Below are positions 1 through 12,640 of a stretch of DNA of 64,000 nucleotides, piece by piece. The stretch spans positions 3,644,356 to 3,708,355 of the forward strand of contig NC_090943.1 of assembly GCF_040807025.1 (NCBI RefSeq), given 5' to 3'. A program made the position numbers and the translations under genes. Each line of letters begins with the position of its first letter. The first letter of the stretch is position 1. A model generated the notes under the pieces. That model was not told where the DNA came from and did not search any database. It worked only from the letters and a program-made list of their open reading frames with translations. This stretch comes from Struthio camelus. Lineage: Eukaryota > Chordata > Aves > Struthioniformes > Struthionidae.

Positions 1-3000
1 CTGCGTTTCAATCTGGCTGCCCACACGCAGCTGTCTCGTGCCACCCGAGACGCCTCGGGCTATCTGTATGGGCTTGGCAGGAGAAGCCTAGGACTGCTAG
101 GAGAACTGTGACCTGGACCAGCACTTGGAGGCCAGGCAGATGTTTAGCCCCTCTCCAAGGTGGGTGAGCACCTAAGTTTAGGTGACAGAATCCCACCCAA
201 GTGTCCTAAAAATGGTCTTGGAGGGGACAATGAGAGGTCACTCATTCCCTGTCCCTCTATGGTGGCACCTTGCTAAATGCTCCACCTGGGAGGGGAGCTG
301 GGTCTTGAACTGCAGCCCGAGCAGTGGTGCATTGCCCCCATTAGCTGATGGACCACCTTCATGGGACAGGAGCACAGTTAGGGTTTGGGGCAGATCCCTT
401 CTCGGCTATCAAACCAATTTTTCCTCTTTTCCTTTTGAGGAGAAGCCACCATGCTGAACACGGTCCTGCCTCCAGATCTCCCACCACCCTGTCCCATACC
501 CCTGCAACACTTTTCTTCTAGAAACATCTATGGGGCATCGCTCCCTTTCCAGGTAACAGGGCAGTTTATTCCAGACCACTTAATCTGGAAAGATCCTGAC
601 TTGCTTTACGTGGTTGTGTCCTACTAGAAAGAGAGTGAGAGAAAGCCACAGGAGGATCAGAGGCACAGCTGCATGCCTGCCAGCTAGATATGTGTAACAA
701 GTATTCAAGCAAATTTGGGTTGAACTGGTTTATGGGAGAAGGCAGCCTTCTCTTTAAAGAAGTTTCGGTCTTCCTGAGCCTGTATTGCAGCACACAGATT
801 TTTGAAAGAAAACACTGCTGCTACTGGCAGTAAAACCTTGGCTGGCATGTGTTAACCTCTATTAACCTGTGGCCCGTGCTAATGTGCTGCGACAGAAATT
901 GGCCTTACAGTGGGAGAGTCCACCCTGTTGTTATTTCTTGCAATGGGAAGCTTCCAAGAAAGAGGCCAAAACAAATATTTGTAGCAAAGGCAGGGGTTGT
1001 CTGAAGGGAGGCGCAGGCCACAGGAACGCTCCTGTCACTGGGCAGGAGGTGACATCACCCAGATTCCTTCATCGAGGAATGCAGGATTTGCCGTCTTCCC
1101 TGCCAGTAATTGCTTTTCAAAAACAGACCTGCCCAAGGATGCACATTCCACTCAACCCTTCCACAGCAGAGCAGAGACGCCTACTGTGCCCCTGTTCCCA
1201 CACCTCTGCCAGAGTGTTAGCGGGGCTGTTGCATGGATGGGCATGAAAATGAGGAAATTGGTCACTCCCAAACCCTAGGTAAAAGCACAGGAAATTCCGT
1301 AATTGGGGGCTATCCAGAAATCTGGGCAGGAAGACCGGAGCTTGCAAGGCAAGAGCTGATCTCTTCTTGAGCATCAGCCAGGATGGGGCAAGTGGCGGCC
1401 TGAGTACGTGCACGGACTTTTCCACCACGCATACCTTGCTGGGGGCTGCAAAAAGAAACCATTTGCACTGCACTGTGATGGCCCCGTTTCTTGGTCCTAT
1501 GAAGCCCACCAACCACATCACACATTTTTTAATGCAGGTTCTCAGCGTGATGACTGAGATACATACTCCTATATATACAGCATTCCTGCTTACCAGCCTG
1601 TATCTCAGCCCGATAGGGTTTATCCCTCCGGGCAAAGCTGTAATTCACGCTCCATGCAGCCCTTGGCTTCTTTCTTGGGTTGAGAGTTGGGTTGAGAGCC
1701 CTCACATCCCATCTCCACGCCCCTCAGCTCATGGCCCTCCACCCCTTGCTCTGCAATGAATTCCAGTTTCAGCAAACACCACTGGAAAGTAATAACAGAC
1801 ACTAGTGTTCATATGTCATCAGCACTTCCACCGGTTTCGGCAACAGTAAAGGGGTCAGTTCCTGTGGAATGGAGACTGTTGCCGTCATTTCAATAGCTGG
1901 AACTAGGTGTAGTTGAACTGCCCACGTTATTAGTCCAGCAGGGTGATTTAGTGGCTGGAAAGGCTCAAAGGTTTTTGCTCTCAATGCCTGAAAGAGGATG
2001 GCTGGCAGGAAATGAAAGCGGCATTCTCCAAGGCAGGGATAGTTTTGCTCCTGCACTGATTCTTTAATTTTCCATCGAGTTTTGGAAATTCTTGGCTATT
2101 ACAAATGGACAATTAAAGCAAGAGCAGAAAAGAAAGGCTCTGGCCAAAGGAGAAAAACCACTTGGTCAGCTGAATTTTCAAAACGCGGATGGAGTGAGGA
2201 TATATGAATGGCGAGCAGCACAGAGAGGGCCATGTGGGTGGCTGGATCTGCAGTCCTGAGGGTGGTGACATGCGGCGTTAGGTGCCCTGGGAGAGGGAGA
2301 ACGTGGCAGGGATCAGGGCGACGTGCACAGGGGAAAATAACTGGAAGATCGGAGAGAAGGGATATCTGAGGCAGCTGGCAGGGTGTCCCTCACTACAGCT
2401 TGTGCATGAAGCCTGCTGAATTTTGGGTCCTCTGTGGAGCCTGTGTTCACCCAGCAGTATAGACAAAGCCAGAGAGGACCCTGGGATCAGAGCAGGGCAG
2501 TGCAACGACTTTGGTCAAGGACAGAGACAGGAGAGAGACACACATCCAAGTGGGAGGCAATGGTGTAGCTGTTTTGGGTCAAGACCCACATGGGACAGAG
2601 TGGCAGTGCTAGGGGACAGTCCTTCCACGGGACCTCTCCTTTGGCAGAGATGAAAACGCAACTGTCCTGGTCATTTCTGCCTGCCATCGGCCTGGAGACA
2701 GTGGACAGCTGCTGGAGCAGCACAGATGTTGGCTTTAGAGGGTTGACGTGAGTCCTTCCAGGCTTTCTGAAGGCCAGGGAAAAGGAGGACGATGGATGAA
2801 GATCTGCATTTGAAGGATGCAAGAGAAACATTTGGCACGAAGCGGCAAGCAGATTGTAGGGGAAAGGTGAGCCTAGGTAACAGCTCAGACGTAAGTCACC
2901 AGAGGGTCCATGTGCCAAGCCCAAAATCCAGGCTCTACCCCAATCGCATGGACATCCTGTCAGATCTAGGGGGAAATCATTGCTACCCACTGGTGAAACC

Positions 3001-6000
3001 TACCAAGCTCTTGTATGGGCAGCAAATCTACTGCCAGGAGCGAGGCAGAAGAAGGAAAATGAACTCAGGAAATCAGCCTCTGCCTTTATTTTCCTCATCT
3101 ACACATCGGGATAGTATTCTGTAGTATTTCTTTTTATTAAAGAAGGCTTTCATTAAAGGAGGCTTCCTTCGGTCCTGGCTGTAGAGGGTGTTGAACTCTA
3201 GATGGCTTTGGAGGAACTGTTGCATGCCCAGGATCACTGAACACAGCCCCGCGCTCCCCAGTGTAGAGAAGTGGATGAAAGAGAAAGCTGCTGCGCTCCA
3301 CATGCATCACTGCTCGGCGCGTCGGGTACCGCCAGTTGACTCTGTTCCGCTGGCTTCGGCTCCTCGCAGCTGTACGCTTGGCCCACAGCACTCTGCTGTG
3401 TCCATCTGTGTGTGCTCTGTCCATGTGCACATTTTATAGAAATGCTGCAGAATATGAAGTGGGTTTTTAGTTCACGTCCCTCAAGGGAAGGGCGAGGATT
3501 TCCGTCATTACTTCTTGATCTTCCCCAGACATACAGATTGCGCTGCAGTTTCTTCTTAGCTTTTGTCTGCAAGCTAAAGGGAGGATGCCTTGGCAAGGAA
3601 AGAGCCAGAGATGGAAAGAGTACGTTTTTAAGAAGAGCCTCCCACAACTTCATCTTCTTTCCTCAGCTTTTGTCTATGGCCAGACCACTATGCGGCTATT
3701 CTCTACAGAAGATTTCCGGGGGTTTTCCTGTGATACCAAAGCGCCCCTCAGTCTTCAGAGAATGGGCTGCGTACCCAGCTAGTGAACATCACCAGAGCCC
3801 TGAGGAAGCGGATGATCAACCAGCAGCAAACTTAGATGCACCCCAATAGCTGCTGTAGGTCTAACTGAGACCCCGACTTGGCATCTCTGGGGGCTGTTTA
3901 TAACAAAGTGAAGGGGGATCAGAGCATTTTCTTTTGCATCCTCTTTCCTTTGCTCTTTCCATGCTATTTAATTCTTTGATTTAAACTTAGCAATGCCCAT
4001 ATTAGCAGAGGAGGCTGAAACAGCTCCGGGCTGGAAGAGAGCATGAGAAAAAAGAAAAGCAAACGCAAGACTGGGAGACTAGAAAGGTGGTTGCTGCACG
4101 TAACGGGGGGATTTCAGTATTATTCTGTCTCAAACTGTAACTGTAGCAGCCTGTAACTGTACACCACCCTCTATACCAGTCTGTTCGACCCTTGTGCAAG
4201 CCACAACGGTGCCACATAGGTACCAGCAGGCTCCTCAGAGAGCGGGAGCTGCTGCAGGCCAAGGAGTCCCTGCGGCTGGTGGAGGCTTTGGTGCGAGTGG
4301 GACAACGTGCAGCCAAGCCGCTCGCTGCTCTAGCTTCGCGCCTAAAACCTGCACCCATGGACCTGGGGTTGCCTCAGGAAGATTTCTTCCTTGAGGAGCA
4401 GTCTATTATGCAATCATAAGCAGAGAGAGAGCAAACCTCGTGTGGCGTCTCACTTGTCTCCAGCCATGGATGAGCCCCAAGCACTGGGGCATCTTTGGCT
4501 CAGCCCCGCAGCTCTGCCACTCTCTGCATTGCAGAACATCCCCAGCGTAAAAAGCGAGGAATGGCTGTCCACCCTCCTCCTCCCTTGTAACCCCCCCCCC
4601 CTTCCCCTTCCGCCTCAACATGCTCATTCATGAAAAAATGTCTGTTGGATGGACACGGAGAGAGGAATTAATGTTGGTGCGGTGTTTCCGCGTTGGCCAA
4701 GGGAGGCTGTAGGCTCAGAGGGTTTAAATCTTTGTTTTCACAGCTGGGTTTGATATTATCCTTTCTACTCTCTGGCTTTTTATTGCTGCTCACTCCCCAG
4801 AACAACCTGCTGCAAAGCAGCATGTGCACTCGTGCTCAAGCACGACTCAGAGGACCACAAGGGTCCTCTGCGTGCAGCCCCACTGCAGCCCAGCTCTTCA
4901 GGCTCTTTCCCACCCAGCCCCACGTGTGCAAAGGTGGCTGGGTAGAGGAGGGCAGCTCCGTCCATCCCTTGGTAGAAGGAGGGCAGGCAGCAAGGTGAGG
5001 GGCTGCTCTGGGAAGATGTGTGGTCCGGGGGCACCGGGAGGGCATCCCCGTCAGTGTTGCTGAGGTTGATGGGACCATGGCAAACCCTCAAGCCTTGGTG
5101 AGGGCCCCTACCTCAATGGGGTTTGCCTGAGCAAGACAGGACATCTCCCAAGGGTGGTGGTGCTAGTGTGGGATTTGGAGAGCTGGATGCGTGGCATGGC
5201 AGACAGGCTGGTAGGTGCCCATGCCCACTGTGGTGGAGAGGAGGCGCTCAGCACCCTGTTGCGTGCTCAAGGGCTTGACCTCCAGCCCTGAAGGTCTCCC
5301 TGGTGTCATCCTTTCCAACAGTATGGCCCAGGAGAGATGAGGCAGTCGCGGCTCCACTTGGATGCCAGCTTGAGGGGACCTCAGTAGCTCTCTGATGGAG
5401 ACCCTGACTCAAACCCCTCTTGTTGTCCGAGCGTGGTGGAGGAAAAGTTGCCATGCACACGTGGCCTCTCTTCTTGGCGCGGAGGAACCGCTCACTTCCA
5501 GATGTGAGGTATGATGCAAAGAGCCCTCACGCGGGAGCCGCTGACCTATCCGGTGTCAGAGGGTGGGGACCCACCTATGTAAACACATCCAGGAAGCCTC
5601 CCGTCCCTTTTCCATGCCGCGCTCTCCTTTGGACCAGACCAGCCAGCCTCCACCGATGCTCCTGTCCTGAGGGCTCACAGAGAAGGTACTGTACCGCATA
5701 CCCGGCTCTGGGCATTTCTCTCTCGTATTCCCTCTTTTCTGTATGCAAACATAGCTATATAATTATCTCTGTATATAATTACCGAGGTGGTCATTTAAAT
5801 ATTTACTGGTGACACTGGTGAGATGATAAATCATCTCGATTAGCAGAGTAGAAACCTGCCCCGGTCATGCTGGGACCCCAGCCAGAAGGGTAGGAAGGCA
5901 CTTGTAGTAATAATGTTTCCTTTTTCTTCATTTTCTGTTTTGTCTGTTATCTAGGAACATTTGGCAAGAGAGTATCCAACCCATTTGTTTCCTCATTTAT

Positions 6001-9000
6001 CACATTCTGGTCTCCCTCTCTTCCCTTTTAGCTATGTTTAAATCTTATTAGTAATGGAAAAAAGAGCCATAAAGTCACACTCAAGTGGCTGGTATTTTTT
6101 GCTTTGACCTTTGCTTTCTGGTCTTCAATACCCTTATTTAGTTGATGTTAGTGAGTTAGCTTTCTTAAGTAAGTGGATGATGCTGGGTAGTCACTGCTTG
6201 TCTTTCTGGGCAAAAACCATTTCTGTCCTCCCCTGCCCCGATGGCCTTGGTGAAATCCCTCTTATGGTAACTGCTTGAGCACTGAATTTTTTCCAAGTGT
6301 TGTTACAACATGAAATCGTTGCAGCTTGCACAGGGGTCCGACTCATTCCCCACCAGGCCCACCCTCCACTTCTAGCTTTGGCTCACCTGTGGGTCCCAGG
6401 GACCATGCACGGGACACATGGGGGCTAGTGCACCATGGGGCTGTGCAGCCCCCTCTGGGACATTTTGCTGATTTGGAGTTGGACTTTGTTGCATGGAACG
6501 TATTCAGGAAGGGAGGAAGGGTAGATTTATATGGGGGAGTAAAGGGAGGGAGTAGCCGTCCCCACTCTTTTTCCCCATTTGCACAATAGTTGGGTCACTG
6601 AGCGGCCTCACTGTTATGGCTCTGTCTGGCCTGCTTTTTCCAAAATCATAGGCTTTTCCGTAGCCAAAGGGTTGAGTGTCTTAGTGACAGTGCAAATGTT
6701 GGGCTTTTCAAGGAGGTTTGGTGTCTTAGAAGCAAAAGTCCTGTTGGAATAAGATTTGGACTCATCATACAAATCTTGCTCCCTGAGCTTCCCTTCAGCT
6801 CCTGTAACCAGGCCACTCATTTAGCTTCTGGACAATGGATTTAGGAGGCCAACGTTATGTTCTTAGCTTTGGAAAATCTTGATCTGAGTTTCAGTTTGGT
6901 CTGAGTTTCAGTTCCCCAAAGCAACACATTGTTTGCCTGTGGGAATGGCTGGACCCGGCCATTAAGATTGGAAAAGCTGCCCACAAAAACTCATTTTCAT
7001 GCTCATGTTTTACGCTGATGACTTTTCATTGTAACATCAGCACTTGCTGTGCTGGAAGGCAGCTCAGTGGAAGCAGGACCCAGTGAATTGCTTTGCAGGA
7101 CATGTGTCCTCCCCGCCCTCTTGGGTCTTTCAGGTTGTGTCTCAAACCTCTGCTGGCAGATATGTGACTGCCGGAAGATATACCTGCACGAGATATTAAC
7201 CCAGTGTCTGAAGTCCCAGAGTGCAGTATGGGACTCGGCATGTATTGGCTTAGCACCCTAAGCAAATAAGACACCAAAGCAAAAGTACCTTAAATCTGCT
7301 TACAAGCATAGCTGCTCTTCCAAATCACCCACACTCGGTTTTTAACCCACACTGTTATTTAAAGCACTAAAGCATGAGTTCTGTTTAGAGAAGAGCTTAG
7401 GAGAGGACAAGCACTTTGGCGTTCACAGGGTATGGCTAAGGTTTAGCAGGGAGCATTCTGTGCAAGTAAGTGGAGCATGGACCTTGTTCAAGCAGCTGAG
7501 ATGGGTCCTGTGGGTCAGATTCCCGCGGTGGTTCATAGGGGACTTGCTCACTGCAATCTCGTTTCCGTGACAGGCTAAAGACGTGGTTCCTCTAACCTGC
7601 ACTTTGGTTAGTAAGTTACAGTTATTTTAGGGGTGGCAAAGACATGGAGGATATGACCCAATTCTCGAGCCGTGCTTCTTGAGGACAGACGAAACCTCAA
7701 GCAAACCCCTCAGCCCCTCTCCTGAGCCTTCTTCCCTATAGCACTGTGGTTTGGGCAGGTAGCTGCTAGCCAAAAAGTCAACCAGGATTCAGGCTGAGCT
7801 AGGGACCTTTAGAGCTGAGTCCCCACCTTGGCCAATGGGGCTATGTTTATAGGTGGGCTGCACAATCATTTACTTTGGTGCAAAAGTGCTCTTCAGAACA
7901 GAGCAAGGGCAGTGGCAGAGTTTCCCCTCATCCTCTATCAGGGAAATAGGGTTCCTCCCACCTCCATAATGGGCTGTGGAGCTCATGGGACAACTCTAAA
8001 ATTAGGGTAGATATCTAAGTCAGTGTTAAGTCCACACAACATAGCACCTCCTGGTTTAGGATGAAGCAAGCTTGGAGGCTTCACTGTGAGGAGGAAAAAG
8101 GCCCAGAGGCATGTTCCCCTTAATGAGAATGTCGCCCTCCCAGCAGAGATGCTGGTAAGACATGGTCTTTCAGCCTTGCCCCATAACGCCTTTCGTGTGG
8201 CCAAGGAATGAGCTGGATCTTACCTGTGTCCCGTCACTTCTGCAGGCTGCCCATCCAGAGCCTGCCCCTCCGTAGGACCTTGGCTTGCCCGGGGCCTGTG
8301 GGTGAGGTGAGGCCCATTGAAAGTGATTCAGTTTATGGATGGATTTATTTCACCTGTCTCTCTTCCCAACTAGGCGTCTCACCGTATTTAAAAAGCAGTG
8401 AACACCTCTGTTCTCCTGGTGCTTGCTTCTACCTTGACCTGCTTTTTCAGGCAAACTGGTATGAAGCTAGTTAAAATCCTGGTGGAGGAGTTTGTACTGA
8501 GACTTGCTGCACATAATAGAGCTGGTTAAACACCAGCTTGGCATTGGTTGGGAACAGGTTGTCAAGCTGGCCACAGTGACCCTTTTACTCCCACTCTGTC
8601 TGGCAGGTGAGGTGCGTGGCAACCACAGCAGGATTGGGAGGGTGACCACCTATGTCAGAGGATCAGTGGGAGCACCTCATCACCAGCGCATAAAATTTTG
8701 GCCCAGTGGGGACTTAGTGCTTTATGCAAAGCTGTGTAGATGTCCTTCCTGGGACTGTTCCTGTCCAGAGTCACTGGCTTCTCCTGTCCCCTCCCTCTCT
8801 CTCTCGACGTTGTGCACATGTTTTTCATGCAGCTGAATACCAGGGAAAACCGTCCTTCTTGTCTACTGAGTGTGAGCCAGGGGAACTCCCTCAGCAGCTC
8901 TTGAATCGAGCCTAGAAGCTGTGGTTGACCCTCCAGTCTTTGCTCCCCATCCCTTTGTTTCCGCTCCCTTTTCCTGGGACTCTTCCAAGCTCCCTCTTAA

Positions 9001-11639
9001 TGTACTGTCTCTGCCCATTCACAGGTGTTAGAAAACCCCCCAGCTTTCTGGAGCAGCCAAAAACGTGGCTGCTTTCAGTACCGCTTGACTTTTTCCAGCG
9101 TTCTCTAATATTTCCCATGCACTCTGGTCTTTTTTCCTCTGCCCTCATTTGTGTTAACACACCTCTGCTCTGTGAACTGCTAAAGGAGGAGCTACCGGGG
9201 GTAATAACAGGAGGAGATGATGTGCTGTGAACTTTTGCACGGCCATTGTTGCTAGGGGAATGACTTCCTCTGTTTTGTTTTTTTTTTTTTTTTCACTTTT
9301 TTGTCTTTTGTACAAGTTCAGGAAGGTCTACAGCAAGTCAAGCCTGGCCGCACTTCATAGGGATGTGCTTTAGAAAAGGCAGCGCTGGGAACAGTGGCTG
9401 GAAATTTTATTGCTTCCTGTTATGAGGGCTTGGGGAACCAGGATGAGTTTGGGGGTGAGAAGCAGGTCGGCACTAAGCCCAGGTACTCCCCCAAAGTGCT
9501 CAGGTGGGGCTGGAGATGGACTTTTTTCTTCTCTTGTCTTCCGTGGCTACTTCAGGAAAGGGAAGCGAATAGAGGAGGACATAATTGCCTGATGTGGCCT
9601 TTGCAGAGACCTCTGACTCTTGAGGCAGATCTCTGCTTTTCCTATGCTTTCTTTGGAGCAAGAACAGACGAATAGAAAAATGCTATAAAGAGCTTTACCG
9701 AGCAGCGTGGCTCTCTGATGTTAGCGCGGCCCGTAGCAGTGCTACAGCGTTTCATGCTTCCTGAGCTTCCTTTCTTTACTACCTTTTGGCACGTTGGCAT
9801 GTGTGACTGTAGAGAATAAAACCAGCCTTGAAATTTTTAACAGACAGGGTCTTGGCCGAAAAATATGGGGTTTTGTCAGTGCTGAAATTTACCTCAAGGA
9901 TGTGTCCATCACAGTGAAATTTTCAGCTGGGAAGGGCTAGAATAAATCATTTCTGCTCACCGGCTTGGGCTTAAATGCTTCCTCCGGGCTTTTCTAGTTT
10001 GCGATTTAAATATTACTGTTATGTAAGTATATTCACTTTTTTGAGACTTTCCAAGTGAAGGACTTTTACCTTTCTGCAGTCGTCATTCAGCGGTATCAAA
10101 AAGATACATTTCAATGTTGCTGAACAGAAATTTTATTCATTCTGTTATCATCATTGGTCTTCGGTCCAATTACAAATTAAAGCAGATTCTGTCTACTGAC
10201 CTGATTCTGTTTTTGGTCTTTTTGGCTAACAGAGGCCCTACTGTGGTGATAAATGGCCCAGATCTAATGGAAATTCAGATTCAGAGTTTATATTTTCAGA
10301 GTGCTTTAACAAAAACAGCCTTCGCCTTTTTTTTAACTGTCCTTACGTGAGACAGTCAACGTCTCCACAGCCTTTGGAAAATGCACGAGACCTGATTTTC
10401 TGCGTTTGGCCCCTGCAAGAACCAGAGACCAGCTGCGATATTCTGGTCCAGGTCAAAGCTTCCTTGGGTTCACCTAACAAGCACGGATGGATGCAAGCAG
10501 AGATCAGAAAAAAATGAACCTGATGAGAAATGGCTAGATGCCTGGGCTTGCTGCAGTTAAAATGACCCGTTTGCTCTGTGGCTGTCATCACCACTGTGCT
10601 GCAAAGTCCACACAGAGATTTGCGATGAAGCAGATTTTGCTAACAGGTGCTTGCATAGCATTTTATGGTGCTTACAATTTTTTTTTTTTTTGTTAAGATA
10701 GTTGAGCTTTTGGCTGAGTTCTTACAACATGAGCCTGGATTATCCCCAAATTTTGGAGAAGGCCCAAAGCTCTGGATAGAGAGAGGAAGTTTGCACAGCT
10801 GAGATTGTGTCTGCCTTAAACTAGGGAGCATTGCAGAGCTTCTTGACCAGAGCAGCTGAATGCAGGATTGTGGTGGCCATTCCCACCGCTCTGTCCCGTC
10901 TCCACGTGCGGTCGACCTGGCTGTCTGTGTAGCAGCTCCTGAATGGTTCCTGGGCATGGCCAAGTGTGCTAATGGGACAATTTGCCTTAACCCCATCAGT
11001 TGCTGCTCTGAGCAGCAGTCTCACCCTCCAGGAATGAAGGAAAGCATGGCCCAACCCTGGGAGAAAGGCACTGTCGAGCTGGAAGCAGCCCTGAACCCAG
11101 CCCATCAGGGTTCAGATCCTGATTTTTCTCTTGAATTATTATTGCCAGCTAAAGAGAGGTTGGAGTCACAGAACACCTCAAATTTAGCCTGGGGAGGCAT
11201 GGCCACTGGCATAGGAGGCATATGTCTCTTCCCTTCTTTCTGATTTTTGAGGCACATCCCTTGTTTTTCCATCTTCTCATTACTGGTCCAAGTTCAGCAT
11301 CACCCACTCAAATTCCCACAAACAAAGTTTTTGAAGCAGAGAGCTCCGCTACACAACGCAAACGATGAAGTCGGGGTAAGGAATCACTGCAGCATGCTGC
11401 AAAAGAGAGGAGTGGGAATCTCCACGTCTTTAGGACGAGATCAGATGCCTTTCGGGACGCGGCGTTTGAGGAAACGCAAGCTATGAGGCTCAAAGGCACT
11501 GGGAGTGCCAAGAGTCGGTGACCTGGGCTGGGCGCAGGCATGTGGTTGGTCCTCTTCTTGCAACCTCATAAATTCCTCGTGCGGGGACCGGCGGCTCTGA
11601 AGACAATGAGGATAATCACAGGAAGAGGGGAACTTCAGA

Positions 11640-11840
11640 AAAGGAGGAAGCGTTTATAGAGGAGGGCGCCGTTCCCTGAAGCACATGTTTACGCCTGACC
11701 AAAATCTCTGTTTAAAGCCATTTTTAGAACAGCCGCCCTCTGATAAAGCCATGGGGCTGCAAATAGCAGCCCAGCCAAAGCAGAGGCACTAATGAGATTA
11801 AAACCTGCTACTTTTTCCTCTTTAGTCACGACGTTTTAAA
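11640..11840. promoter_or_regulatory. Possible conserved non-coding block
   Basis: An AT-rich block of balanced composition, without simple repeats and without a long open frame, stands out from the surrounding sequence. Such blocks upstream of developmental genes are often enhancers. I have no alignment, so this is an inference from appearance only. Confidence 0.15.
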
Positions 11841-12539
11841 GAGACGCCTTCCCTTGTACTGTCCCCGTGAGCCCCCACCATTCACTGGGAAAGCCATAAG
11901 GCCCACAATCACTTACGGAGTAACAAAAACGCTGGGGGCGAGGGGCAGGCGCGGAACAAGAAAATCCAGTAGTTCTGCAGTGGACTTCAGATTATGCAAA
12001 CAGAGGAGAGTTTTTTGCAAAATCTATACTTTCCTTTTAGACAGCCTTGGTATCTTGTTCTGGTTGCTCTCCAGCCGGGGGACCTCTCCTGGGGCTCTTC
12101 CATCCCTGAGCGTGAATTTTACCTTTCTCTCTCCAGTCCCCATCCGGCACCTTTGCGGCAAGGCTACCCTCATTTGCTGGATTCAATCATTTTTGCTCCC
12201 CAGGCATGTAATTCCTAAGCCCAACAATGCTCCTAAATCCAACTATTTCCAATAAGGTAAAAATCTGATGCTTTTAATTTGTTGCACTTTTGTGAAATTT
12301 GTCTCAGCACAGTGAAGTTGCTTCCTAGGTTCTGTTTTAAACAGCAAGCTTATTAGTTGAGCAAAGACGCATTCCTTCATTTGGTACAGTTTTGAAATGG
12401 ATTGAATGAAAAGCCAAAAGGTGAAAATTAGAGAAGTAAATGCACTCGCTCCATCACAGCAATGCAGCACAGAGATTTGTAGAGATTGGGCCAGACTGGA
12501 TAATTTTGCTTGCTACTCATCGCTAACATAGCAGGGAGA

Positions 12540-12640
12540 CGTAATACTCGAGCTGATTATCATTTGCATCCAACTGTTATTTATTTCAATTGGATATTTA
12601 AACATTTAAGGTGAACATTTATAGATCAATATTCTAACAT
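12540..12640. promoter_or_regulatory. Possible enhancer block with a POU octamer
   Basis: The AT-rich stretch contains a perfect octamer ATTTGCAT (12,562-12,569), the classical POU/Oct recognition sequence, next to several TTAT/ATTTA elements and no coding potential. It lies about 3 kb upstream of the candidate GJC2 promoter. GJC2 is expressed in oligodendrocytes, where POU and SOX factors act, so a regulatory role is conceivable but unproven. One octamer alone is weak evidence. Confidence 0.15.

Noticed and set aside
1117-1635. 172-codon minus-strand open frame
   Set aside because: No family resemblance, no splice context, and mixed composition; length is within chance for 64 kb.
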